Positions 1-11,888 of a stretch of DNA of 64,000 bases are shown piece after piece (the first letter of the stretch is position 1; each line of letters begins with the position of its first letter). The notes under the pieces are model-generated. The model was not told where the DNA came from, did no database searches, and worked only from the letters and a program-made list of their open reading frames with translations. The stretch comes from Xylogone sp. PMI_703 (taxonomy: Eukaryota; Ascomycota; Leotiomycetes), in assembly GCA_021399445.1 (NCBI GenBank), contig JAJTUQ010000004.1, forward strand, positions 6,863,902-6,927,901, read 5' to 3'. The position numbers and the translations under genes were made by a program.

Positions 1-150
1 TGCATTTCGCATAGTAAAAAAAATCAATTTCATCGTAACTATAATACAAAATATTCCCCCTCCTCTGATATATCTGATTCTGATGAAGCTAACATTGAAT
101 TGTTTGAATCGCTTGAATCGCTTGAATCGCTTGAATCTACTGATTTATAG
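1..150 (+). pseudogene. C-terminal tail of an acidic protein cut by the window edge
   Basis: Frame 1 is open from the first base to a TAG at 148-150 and gives 49 residues. The tail is rich in Ser, Asp and Glu and ends in a short Glu-Ser-Leu repeat encoded by four tandem 9-nt units (about 103-138). Such tails are common on transposon-encoded proteins, but no domain is visible, so the family is not recognised. The body of the gene lies outside the window; whether it is functional cannot be judged. Confidence 0.35.
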
Positions 151-893
151 CCATCTCTATTAATATTCAAGCTTATATATTCCTCCTCCTCCTCCTTTTC
201 CTCCTCTTTTACTCTATTACCCTAAAGGAAGTCCGCGCTTATACAGGTATTACTCCCTGTATGATCTCCTTGCCCTGAGGCAATATATTTACCTCTTCCG
301 GTGGTCCAGACTCGATCTGTAGGCCTGTATTTGCTAGTTCAGAGCTTTGAACTTCTTTCCCAGGCTCTAGGAACAGTGAAAGAGTATACTCTTTATACAA
401 AACCAGAGTGCCTAGGATATTATTCTACTCTTTTAAGGCTTTCTTTCTAAGCTTTTCCTTTTTGCGCTATGCTACCCAAATAGCTTTTTGTTCTTTCTTC
501 TTCTGGTTAGTTATCTTTTTCAGTATTCTAGCTTCTTTATGTTATGAACCAACCAGGATATATATAGATGACTAAGTTATTACTCAGATCCCGGTTGTAT
601 AACAGCCAAACCATTACTGAAATCCTAGGACCTAGGCGGTCCCAGGATGGGATAGCTCTTAAGAGGCTCGCTTCCGGGACCAGTAGGATCCCAGGAGTTA
701 GTTCCTAGGAATTAGGGGTTCCCAGGAGTGTGAGACTCCCAGGATTTGGCGAGTGCCCAGATTAGCTAAGCCGATCAGTTGGATCAGCATTAATCGTTAT
801 GATCGGAAGAATCAGTTAAGATCAGGACTGATCGTACTGATCGAGGAAAAGTATAATCTTTAATAATATTATATAAAGAATATAATTCACTGT
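151..893. other. Degraded transposon-like sequence, no intact gene
   Basis: Read on the minus strand from about 540 to 235 there is a lysine-rich then proline-containing coding relic interrupted by TAG codons; it resembles the end of a transposon protein but is not assignable. From about 540 to 890 there is a moderately GC-rich stretch with many CCTAGG and CCCAGGA repeats, possibly an old LTR. No start, complete frame or RNA gene is seen. Confidence 0.35.
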
Positions 894-1140
894 TGTGGAA
901 GCGATAGTATGAGCATAACAATAACGCTGGCTAGAGCATACAGGAATAGAGTTTATACGACGGGATTATGCAGAATCATATAAATAACAAATACATAAGG
1001 TAAACGAATAAATTACTTCTTTGGTTGAGTATAAAAAGGTTGTTGATTTATTATCCGGGACTTGTTATTAATATATATTAGTTTGGCTTAATATAATTAT
1101 TATTAATATATAATAGGTTTTTTTATTACATATGTTTTTT
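894..1140. repeat. RIP-eroded solo LTR, family A
   Basis: This segment aligns along its whole length with the better-preserved LTR at 36183-36419. Almost every difference is C-to-T or G-to-A. It starts TGTGGAAG and ends TTATTACA where the other copy ends CTACCACA. No target-site duplication can be recognised, so it may be a solo LTR or a remnant of a larger element. Confidence 0.7.
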
Positions 1141-2221
1141 AGCATATTATAGGTCTCCTGACTATAATATACTCTAAAAAAAAGAAATACATCTAAACAT
1201 TCTACAAATAACTGGCCTTCTGAGGACTTTAGCCTTGAGCCAAAGTCTTCCTGAGTTCTTTTTATTCCTCCATTTTTACATTTTTACTGGTACTCTTGGA
1301 GCTTTTCTTTGTAATAACAAAGTATTCCTTAAATAACTTTTTCTTGATTTTCATCTTTATTATATATATTTTATATATAGCTGCTATGGCCTTTTTCCTT
1401 TATTTTATTATATAATTATGTTTTTCAACGAATAATCTGAATAACATAATATTTTTCTTAATGATTATAACAGAATTATTTTATCTTTGTTGTCTGATGA
1501 TTACTTTAAACAATATATTAATACTTTTTAGCCTTATATCAAATGAAATACGATGATCTGGTAATTCTGTTACTAGAATAAACATCGAGTATTATATTTT
1601 TCTTATTAACATTTCTCGGTTAACTTTAAGTACTTCTTAATACTGTACCTTATCTAGTTCATTTCCCAGGAACTGATAGTAGTTGTTTATATATGTAAAC
1701 TAAGAGTATATTATTACTCTTTTGATGTTTACTTTTTCTGGTTCGAATATAATTATGTACTTTTTACTGAAAAATATTTCTTTTATCTACATCTAAGTAT
1801 TCTTTATTACAAACTTTACTTAGTACTTTATTGATTATTTATTTCGAAATTACTCTTTTCTCGTCTTATATAACCTGATCTATAAGATTATTAATATATT
1901 TATAACTTTTTATTATTATCGATGTTTATAATGATTTACGTTGATCATATATTAATATTATACAGTTTACTTTGTAGGCCATATTACTTTAGGTTAAAGT
2001 TTGGCTTGCCCTCTTGATTCTAAAGTTAATTTTTCTTAAAAAGTTTATTTATTTATACTTTATTCTGGATTTTATATATCTTATAAAGATTAGTCATAAT
2101 ATTACTTTTGTTTTTTTGTCATTTTATAATATAACATATTTTAAGTATAATAATAAGTCCTGACGTATAATTTGTTATATTATAAAAAAAGACATAATTA
2201 TAATCTATTTATTTATGTTTT
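1141..2221 (-). other. AT-rich transposon relic, minus-strand coding traces
   Basis: Strongly AT-rich. The minus strand shows a stretch of residues with protein-like composition broken by TAA and TAG codons, but no retroelement motif I can name. It is not the missing part of the gypsy polyprotein found on the other side of the copia element at 7923, which matters for the copia insertion history. Confidence 0.3.
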
Positions 2222-2451
2222 TGTTAGGAATTATGGGAGCAGAGCATACTGGCGCTCGGTAGTTATGCGATCGGAGTGGAACGACTAATAATCCGGTAAG
2301 AGAGTATTTAAGGGTGCAACCCCTTAAATACTAGATATAAGAATAAGCATACAATGTATAAGCCAATATAAGCCTATTCAACCCTACAATACGGTAGTGC
2401 CTAGTGAACCAACACTTCCATAATATGAGCCTAATGGTCATAATCTTCACA
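2222..2451 (+). repeat. 5' LTR of the copia element
   Basis: TG...CA boundaries, promoter-like AT-rich middle. It holds a perfect 12-bp inverted repeat, AGTATTTAAGGG at 2303-2314 and CCCTTAAATACT at 2321-2332, with a 6-nt loop. The same hairpin is in the 3' LTR and survives in the RIP-eroded copy at 13474-13720. Confidence 0.93.
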
Positions 2452-2836
2452 GGTTATGAGCCCGGACGCATGTTGAGGCGTCACTAGGAAGAATAGCAGT
2501 TGGGACGTGTTCACCGTAAGTCTATCACCAAGGATAGCCAAAACACACGTTGCTGCACAAGTCTTTGTAGAAGAAAGAAGTCTGCAGAGCATCGGTTGAA
2601 ACGCAGACCGATCGGTTCCAAGTCTTGAAACGGGTAGACGTGCGACGAATTGTCGGTCTACAGCAAGTACTTGAAGATCACGGCCCCTTAATCGGTATCG
2701 GGCACCTTGGCGTGATACTTACCTATTTATCTAAACCCAACAGTCAATTATAGGTCTCTCTAACCTTGAGTTACGATACGACAGCTCAAAAGACGACAAA
2801 ATCTTCATCATCCTTATCTCACCGACATTTGAGAAG

Positions 2837-5800
2837 ATGGACACCGATCACCTTGCACGCAAACGCCCTGCTGGCATCCTTAGCAGAGCGAATTGGCAAG
2901 AATGGTTTAAACTGATGAGACTCTATTTCAAGGGAGAATCGCTAGAATTTGTGCTAAACAAGACAATCACAGAATACGCCTGGATTCAGAGAACCCCATC
3001 ATCGATCAATACCCCTGTTACACCAGCAAGCACGAAAACACCCGAGATCACTATTGAAGGTGTAGCAAAACAACTGGAGAGCTTGAAGGTGGAGGATGGA
3101 CTACAAAGTGGATCAAAGGATGGCATATGGAATATTGAAAAGCAAGAGAAATATGAAGCCGCGTCTGCGAAGGTTTTATATATGATTTCAATCTGTATCG
3201 ATGCCATGGACAATGAACTGATCCGCGACGAGTCTGAAGCTCAACTGGCATGGACAAAGCTATACTCCAAGTATAGCAAGTTACTACCTCATGCTGCTCG
3301 AAGTGAAATGGCTCAACTCACCTCATTCAAGTTAGAGCAGGGCATGACAATCGAAGAGGGATGGATCCGAGTACAAGAGTTGAGGAGGAGAGTTGTGAAG
3401 GCAACCCCTGAACTCAAGGATGGCTTTAGCACAAAGCAAATATTCGAATTCTTTCTTGCAGGACTCCCAGAGGAATACTCGACAGTTACAACTGTGATCG
3501 ACGCACAACCGACACTTGAAATCGTGGACAAGATCGATATCCTCCAAAGACACGAAGAAAAGGTCACCAACTCAACAGCCCTCGCTGCTAGAGACAAGAG
3601 AGCACGAAGATCACAAGATAAAGGGAGCAGAAGCTCAAGTCGACGGAGCGGACATGAAAGCAGCTCGCCCGACCGAAAGGACGTTAAATGCTATTTGTGT
3701 GACGGAAACCACTCCATCAAATATTGTAAACTCAGGCGTGATGCGAGAAAATATGTTCTTGGTCTCAAATCCAAGGATAACAAATCACGACACTCTCCAA
3801 AGGCAATAAGAGATGACGAGCGCAAGAGTCACCGCAAAAGCAACAAGTCCAAACGTCATGCCCATGGTCACATGGCCGGTCACTCCTCCGAGTCTAATTC
3901 GACGTCGGAGACGGAGTCAAGTTTTGATGACTCATCCGAGGAGGAGGACGAAGTTGCAGGAGTTTCAAAGGAAGCAATGCGTATGGTTAAACCTTCCGTC
4001 TGGATTGCAGACACAGGCGCTTCTTCTCACATGACTGACAACCCCCAGCTCTTTAAACAACCGATGGTCGATATTAGACGTCGTGGAATAAAGGTTGGAG
4101 GAGGAAGGTTATATGCATGGAAGAAGGGGACCGCTGAAATGAAATTGAAGGATGGAAGTACTGCATTGTTGTCTGATACTTTACTTGTTCCGAACCTTGG
4201 GGCTAATCTCCTCTCTGCTCGACGCGTTTGCGAAAAAGGTTTTGATGGCTCTTTTGATCCACATGCAATGTATTTTACTCGAAAGAATCAAAAGAACCAG
4301 TACATTAAAGCCAAGCAACGCGGAGGAGTGTACATTGTGAGTTCTATCGTGAATGGGCCAAAGGAAACAGCTTTGGTTGGTGATGTTAAAACGGAGGAGG
4401 GACAATCGCGATTTAACCCGCCCGGCGGGGAAAATCAAAATTCTGACAGTGACACTGAAACCTCACCCACACTGGCACCAAAGTCAGTGGAGAAAGTCAC
4501 ACAACGCTATAATTTATGGCATAGACGATTCGCTCATCTTGGAGTAAAGAAAATCTGTAACTTACACAAGGTTACCACCTTAAGCAGGCCAATACGAAAA
4601 CCCATAACTAAGGAACCTTGTGAAGTCTGCGACTTCACCAAGATGAAAGATCGTGTTAATAAAGCGTTGAGTGAGTGGGAGAGTAAGAGGCTTGCACTGA
4701 TCTACGTGGATGCATGTGGACCGTTCCCACCATCAATAAAGGAAGACCGATACTTTGCTCAAATTGTTGATAGCGCCACTCGTTACATTTGGAACATTCC
4801 TGCAAAGACAAGAGCACATTTGGTCGAGAAGCTCAGGACATGGAAGATCCAAGTAGAGTACGAGACGGAGGAGAAAGTCAAGGCCATTAGAACTGACAAT
4901 GCCTCGGAACTACTATCACTACTAGACGAATGGAGCACTTCGATCGGGATTCGGGCAGAAACAACAGCAGGGTACAAGTCAAACCAGAACGGTCCAGCTG
5001 AGCGAGCAATCCAGACAACTACAGCAGATGCTCGGGCATTGCTGAAGGAAGCTAGCTTACCGCTTGAATTCTGGAACTACGCTGTTGAAACGGATGCATA
5101 CCTGAGAAACCGAACAGCATCTGGCCCGACAATTGATGGGAAAGTTGTTAGCCCGTACCAGGCATTCACCGGAGAGATCCCAAGCATTGATCACATCAGA
5201 GTTTTTGGATGTAAATGCGTGTCATACGTCAACCGAAAGGAGCACCCGAAGGAATCAAGAAAAGACAAGCTTATGGACCATGGACGGGTTGCAGTGTTTG
5301 TAGGATACAATCCAAACACGACCAAACAATATAAGGTCTATGCGCCAGACAGAGGCTGTGTCATCAAATCAAGCCGCGTCAGCTTTTATGAAGACATCCA
5401 AGGCGGAACAGTTGATTTGAAACTTCGGACAGGTGATCCTCAAGGAACAAGGAACGAGCTGGCAATTCGTAAACCAAGAGGTCGACCACAAAATGAAGTC
5501 ATCGAGTCTATGCCATTCCCAGATCCGAAAGACTTGAATAACTTCGAAATTGTGATCCCGTCCATTGCGAATCCAGTGGTAACACGTAACGATCCAACCA
5601 GCCCAGCCGGCCGTCAACATGATCAGGAAAATGCAAGCGATCCAAGCGTGAATGTGTCCCATCCAGGAGGAGATGAGGGAGATGAGGAAAATAAAATTAG
5701 GGATCAATCTCAGGCCCAAGCCGAGAACCATGATTCACCACCTGGTGCTAATATAGCATCACCTATCGAATTTCACCCGTCCGGCGGGGAAAATCAAGCA

Positions 5801-7616
5801 CCACCAGAACCCGTGGAAGCGAGGTACGATCTTCGAAAGCGACAGAGACTCGATGACTCTGATGATGAAGACCGTCCTACCAAGATAGTTAAAGCCATGC
5901 TTGCAATGCTGGAAGATCAAGATTACCAAGACCCAGACGAGATAGCTCTGGCCAGTTTAGTAACAGATCTAGATATTGTCATCCCAATGACGTACAAAGA
6001 GGCCATTTCAGATCATAGATATGGTCAGAAATGGAAGGAGGCAATTGACGAAGAGATCGCATCATTACAGCAAAACGGCACATGGGAAGAAGAAATACCC
6101 CCGGAAGGAGCGAACTTGGTCTCCACCAAATGGGTATTCACTATCAAGACGAACCCCGACGGGACATTAAACAGGTTCAAGGCAAGACTGGTTGCTCGAG
6201 GCTTCTCTCAGAAATATGGGCAGGATTTCACTGAGACGTTTGCACCTACGGTTAGAATGGATACTCTTCGGATATTCATGGCCATTGTTGCAGCGGAAAA
6301 CCTTGAATGCCACTCGTATGACGTGAAGAATGCTTTCACCGAATCACACCTACGAGAACGAATCTTCCTGTCTCAACCAGACGGAGTACCCAAGTTAAAG
6401 AACGGGTACGCATTACGTGTCCTACGGAGTTTGTATGGGCTAAAGCAGTCCGCGCGGGACTGGAACCTACTCTGCAAGAGTTATCTCGTTAAGATTGGAT
6501 TTGTCCAAAGCTTAGCTGACCCTTGCCTTTATATCCACAAAGAACGCAAGATCATATTACTCGTTCACGTGGATGACATCGCTGCTGCTGCACCAAGAGT
6601 GCAAGAATTGGAATGGTTTGGAAAGACATTGGCAGATCGATTCCATACCAAGAACCTGGGGGAGATTCAAGTGATCCTTGGTATCCGTGTTACTAGGAAT
6701 CGAAAAGAGAAAACACTATTCTTAGATCAAGAACAATACCTGGATAACATTTTGAACCGATATGGAATAACTCAAGAGAAGCACAGGCCAAAGTCAGTGC
6801 CAATCTCTAGTTATGACAAGCTACGCCCGACTTCAGACTTTGACAAGAAGGCAAACCTGACCGAGTATCAAGAGCGCATAGGAAGCCTGATGTACGCGAT
6901 GATAAACACCAGACCAGACATCGCGTTCGCTCTAGGCAAGCTTAGCCAGTACATGAGTAATCCTGGAGAGCACCATGCCAGTGCCGTAAAGGAACTCTTG
7001 AGATATGCCAGATCAACGATCAAACAGCGAGTCCGTTATGGGCCAACTCCAATTCAAGCCAACCAATCGTCACGCCAAAGTAATGACGACAACAGACAAG
7101 CCGGTAGCTCTACACTAGTCATGTATTCAGATGCAGACTGGGCAGGAGACAAGACCGACCGGAAGAGCACTTCAGGAAACGTAGCCATGCTTTACGGAGG
7201 GCCTGTTTCCTGGGGGGAGTAAGAAGCAACGTTCAGTGGCAACTTCAAGCACTGAATCAGAATACATTGCAATGTCAATGTGTGTCAAGCAGAGCCAATG
7301 GATCGCTCAAATACTCCGTGATATGGGATTCCCTCAATATATTGGGTCAGACCCGATGACTGTACAAATATTGGGAGATAATCAAGGCGCACTCGCGTTG
7401 GTAAAGAACCCACACCTTCACGAGCGATCAAAGCATATTGATATCTGTTACCACTACATCCGCGACCTAGAAGAGCGTAAACGCATTATCGTCAGCTACG
7501 TTCCCACAGCAGATATGGTAGCCGATGGCATGACAAAGCCGTTGCAGAAGACAATGTTCATGCGGTTCAAGGAACTACTTGGTCTGGCAACAGTAGGAGC
7601 AATTAAGAGACAGTAG
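2837..7616 (+). CDS. Copia Gag-Pol polyprotein with one frameshift
   Basis: Starts at ATG 2837, 385 nt after the LTR. Gag has a zinc knuckle CX2CX4HX4C near residue 285. Aspartic protease follows with DTGASS near residue 392. Integrase has an HHCC-type region near 515-605 and the catalytic triad D625, D687, E722. Reverse transcriptase covers about 1050-1290, with the catalytic Asp pair at about 1246-1247 in the context VHVDD instead of the common YVDD. RNase H spans the end. The frame is interrupted at a run of six G (7212-7217): the first frame stops at 7222, and 7236-7616 continues the RNase H domain in the next frame. Removing one G would make one frame, so this is either a mutation or a homopolymer sequencing error. 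Confidence 0.93.
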
Positions 7617-7692
7617 GAGCGGTCAGAGGTGATACTGACAAGATGAGACTGACACAGGCTACATCATAGCACCTGTATGATCTGAGTAGGAG

Positions 7693-7922
7693 TGTTAGGA
7701 ATTATGGGAGCAGAGCATACTGGCGCTCGGTAGTTATGCGATCGGAGTGGAACGACTAATAATCCGGTAAGAGAGTATTTAAGGGTGCAACCCCTTAAAT
7801 ACTAGATATAAGAATAAGCATACAATGCATTAGCCAATATAAGCCTATTCAACCCTACATTACGGTAGTGCCTAGTGAACCAACACTTCCATAATATGAG
7901 CATAACGATCATAATCTTCACA
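7693..7922 (+). repeat. 3' LTR of the copia element
   Basis: Same length as the 5' LTR and about 97 percent identical by eye, with three differences clustered near the 3' end (around 7900-7910). Carries the same 12-bp hairpin. It abuts gypsy reverse-transcriptase sequence at 7923. Confidence 0.93.
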
Positions 7923-10900
7923 CTTAACCTTTTTTTCGACCAGGAATCATTTATTCTTATAAGGCTTATAACTTTGCTTTAGTACTCCTTGATCGATATG
8001 TTCTTGTAGTATTTGTATAACTACTAGTACTAAGGCTTTTGATAACAGTATATTCATTTCTTGTTATACATTATACTTAATCGTTTGTATGACTTGTAGT
8101 AATATTACCTCTGGTCTAATCGTTCTTATATATGAAAAGTCAAAAACAATTACTTCCTTCCAGTTGTACAGTAATTCAACGAATAACTTATGTTCTTCTG
8201 GTGTTAACTAGTCATCAAAAATCAACTTGTTTATCTTTTCCAGCATTAAACACTTTTTTTTCTTGATCTTCGAGAACTTCAGCATAATCCAGTGATTATA
8301 CTTCCCGGGGATTATTAATAACATTTCTAATACCTTTAATTCTTCTTTTCAATTATCGATTTTGCTTAGTTTATTCTTATCCAAAACTCTTAAATCTACT
8401 AGTCATATTTTTTGAACCTTTCTTTTATACATCGTCAACAGATAAGCCTCCGTAAAAGCTTTGACACTTTCCCAGGAGTTCTATCCTGTATATCTTGTCG
8501 TCTATATCATCTTAAGCACTTTTACTTCTTTTTCATTTATATATTCTGTATATTGTAAGACGTCTTTTGATCTGACAACTTATAATCCTTGTACTTTCAC
8601 CTTTTGCGCTCCACCTCCTGCCTTTCTACCATAATATTCAGAGACTTACCTTCCGTTAATACTCGGCCTCTGAGAAATGTTGATTATTCGTTTCCTAATT
8701 AGTCTATTTACTGTTAAATGTAACTATATTCCGGGGATGGAGAAATATATATAGTTATTCTCTTGTTTATATCTTTACTATATATTATAATGTACGTTTT
8801 GTCCTCTTTAGGCTTGAACTTCATCCAAGCTTTTTATATAAACAGGGTCCTTAGTATCAGCTCTGATAACATTTTATTTATGACAAATATATATATAATT
8901 ATTGATATTAAGCTAATTCTGACTTCTATATCATTATATATACTGTCGAATTATTTCCTCTCTCTGGTTACTGATATTATTACTATCTCTAAGTTTGTTT
9001 GTACTAGCAAACCGAGCTCGTTGGCTAGCTGACTGGTTATGACATTAATCTTTATTCTAGTATCAAGAAGAGCTTTTCATTCAACAGTGTCCTCTAACTA
9101 TACCTTGACTTTGAGTGTTCTAATTGTATAAAGATGATCTTCTTCCTTCGTAATATACTAAATCTTTACCTCCTTCTTAGCCGTTGGTTTTCTACGCCCA
9201 AATATAAGCTTCTAGAACAAATTCGATGACAACAAGATCTTTTTAACCGTTAATTTTACTTTTTGCTTCAAAACCTTGTTCAAAACTTAGTCCTGACTTA
9301 GGTTGTTCTTCAATTTCTTTAGAAGCAACAGTTCTTGCTTTACCGGGGTCTTAGAATCCACAAATCTGACTGTCTTACTTTATTTATTATCGTTTATTAT
9401 ATCAATAATCATATCTTCTGGCTCAGAATCATCGTTAACCTTCGCCGGCTTCTAATTACTTAACTTTGGCAACTTCGGGGCAACTAACTTTTTCTTATCT
9501 TCTACTTATTACTTTAATACTTTGTTCTCTGATTATTACTTGTTCTCTTTCTTTGGCTTATCAACTTTCGCTATATTTACTTTAACAAATACTTCGGCCG
9601 TCATAAAGTCTTCAAAGTCAGATTCGTCATCGAATAACTCTATTATCAACGATTGTACACTTCTAGTAAATACAGATTCTTCACTAACTTACGAATTCTC
9701 TTTTTACTGTAGAATAATCTTACATTAAGGAGTACTATAATAGAATTGAGCTTTAAGAACACTGGGATTTTCTTACTTATAATAAACTTAGTCATTCTTC
9801 TTGTAATAAAGCTTATTAGTTATATTACTTGCAAAAATATTATAGTATAATCATGTATAACCTTTTTTATCACAATAATAATAAGTTATAAAGTTCTTTT
9901 CAGTTACTCATACTTTGACTTCTCTTTGACTTTGTAGTTTTCTGTTTTCAGTAACTACTTTACTGCCTCCACTTAGGTTTCTGCTCACTTTGATAGTACT
10001 CTCTAAGACCTTTATCGTTAAAGTTAATATCTTAAACATCTTTATTATATTATCGACAGTCTTATTCTCTTTTACTGTAATGTCACTAACTCTCGATATC
10101 TGTAGATTAAGGACTGCCGGTGGTCAGAACTTCAGGTCTTCAGAAGTCTTGACTTCTTGGTTAAAATATTCTACAACTTTATTTATATTTTCTTTTTTTC
10201 TGTAGTTTTGAATTTCCTTTATCATATCATAGTTATTATCCCACTTTCTGAAGTTCTCAGTTAACTTATCGAAGTCTATCGTTATCTTGTTCTTCATATT
10301 CACTTTACACTTCTTGATTATCTTCTTATTTACCCAATTCGGAAGCCCTTAGAGATAATACAAACTTAATTCCTAGCTTAAAATCTCTTTCTTCATCAAT
10401 AATATCTAAATTATTTACATAAACTCCTTGGTATACATTCTTAGGTTATCCTTCTCGGTTCTAAGTTTATTCTTGAACATAATTAGATAATTTAACGTCA
10501 TTTGTTGTTATTATATATCTTAATCTCTGAACTCTCTGAGTAAAACTGTTTTAAAGGTTTCTTAGTCTCTTTCTTTCTAAATCTTAAGATTCTTGATGAC
10601 AAACCTGACTTTCAGGTCATAGTACTGAACAAACCCTATCTTTTTCATCTCATCATTTGTCCCTTCTCTGATCAATTTAAACTCGTCCTCAAGCAAATCA
10701 AAGAAGTCTATAATATTCTATTCCTCGAAATAAGGTAATACACTTAAGGAGTATAAAGCTTTATAAAGTAAAAAGCTTTCATACAGTTAAAGCTAAGACA
10801 TCCTAAAAGTTCCCTGAGCTTAAGTCATATTCCTTTCTATATTCAACATATTATTTATTAAATTTATTAATAAAATTCTTTCGGCTGACCTGTCAACCGT

Positions 10901-11833
10901 ACATAAACTCTTTAGTCTTTGATTATCCCAACCCTCTCAGTCTCAGGACATAAAAATACTCTAAAATAGTAAAATGATATTAAATAACAATAGAATAAAG
11001 TGCTCTGCCGTTTTCAACACTTCTTACGTTATCTATTTATATATCTTTTTCTTGTCAAAGAGCTAACTCTCTTAAAGTCTCTCTTCGGTTTCTAACTTAC
11101 CCATCTCCGAATCAATTAATCAAGTTCTTCCTGTCTTTCCATGCCGATTAATAACGTTATTAATAAAACTGACCTAAGAACTTTCTTCTTTCTGTGCTAA
11201 TAATATTTCGGATTCCTGGTGCTCCTGCTTTGCCTCCAAAATAAGGACTCTTTTCCTCGAATTCCCCTCATAATCGTACTATCTTGACACAGCATTATTA
11301 TCAGCTCCCTTAGTTAATTCATGCTATATATCTTTAACGTCTCTGTTATCTCCGAATAATGTCTCTGTAATCAATTGATTATGTACATCTTTCTGATCTC
11401 TGAATTCTGCTCGTTGCAAAGTTTTCAGGGTCTTTTGGCACGCCCACTCTGAGTAACGCTTTCTTTGAGTATTTGCTGTTTCCTCCATTACTATACCTAT
11501 CCTTTAGTTTCAAAAGATCGATTTTCAGTCTTCCCTGGATTACGCCCCAATGTGAAAGGGAAAGGGTGAGTACTATAGGAGGCACGTGATCTCTGGTAGC
11601 CAACATGTAAATATACAACGAACAACAACAACAACACCATACAATACAATCACCAATATTGTGATATTATAACAATCATAACAATCATAAGGGAGCCAAT
11701 CAGAGCTCATATATCTGTAAAATAGGAGTGCAAATCGCTGTCTATTACAATACCGTACGAACTGCTCCATATATAAAATTCGGAGATTTCGGTGGTGAAA
11801 CTACTATTACCCACGCGCGGATTCCCTACCACA
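7923..11833 (-). mobile_element. 5' half of a RIP-eroded Ty3/gypsy retrotransposon
   Basis: Minus-strand element. The 5' LTR is 11551-11833, followed leftwards by a candidate primer site (TTGGGGCGTAATCC, minus strand, next to 11550). A gag-like frame starts with ATG at 11488 and is readable for over 100 residues with few stops. Protease and linker sequence are eroded between about 8300 and 11000. Near 8230-7923 the minus strand reads as the region just before gypsy reverse transcriptase (LTPEE-like, then the PYKN-x-FLV motif). There the copia LTR cuts it off. The rest of pol is not found at the other copia junction. Apparent plus-strand frames in 8763-10205 are shadows. Confidence 0.75.
11551..11833 (-). 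repeat. 5' LTR of the truncated gypsy element
   Basis: Plus-strand ends are TGTGAAAGGG and CCCTACCACA, giving TGTG/CACA inverted ends. The ends resemble LTR family A (894-1140, 36183-36419) although the middle differs, so they are probably related families. Less RIP-eroded than the internal region. Confidence 0.65.
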
Positions 11834-11888
11834 AAAGATTATATTATTATAATAAAATAATATATAAGAAAAAGAAATACTTTCAGAA

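Larger units (their letters stand above)
2222..7922 (+). mobile_element. Ty1/copia LTR retrotransposon, nearly intact
   Basis: Two 230-bp LTRs (2222-2451 and 7693-7922) start TGTTAG and end CACA. The first is followed at once by GGTTATGAGCCCGG, complementary to the anticodon region of initiator tRNA-Met, the half-tRNA primer used by copia elements. A purine-rich tract (GAGTAGGAG) precedes the right LTR. The internal region codes for one Gag-Pol polyprotein in copia order (integrase before reverse transcriptase). The LTRs differ at about six positions, so this is not a very recent insertion, and the 5 bp on either side (GTTTT and CTTAA) do not match. Confidence 0.95.

Noticed and set aside
8763..10205. 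Plus-strand hydrophobic open frames
   Set aside because: They are T-rich shadows of the eroded minus-strand gypsy polyprotein.
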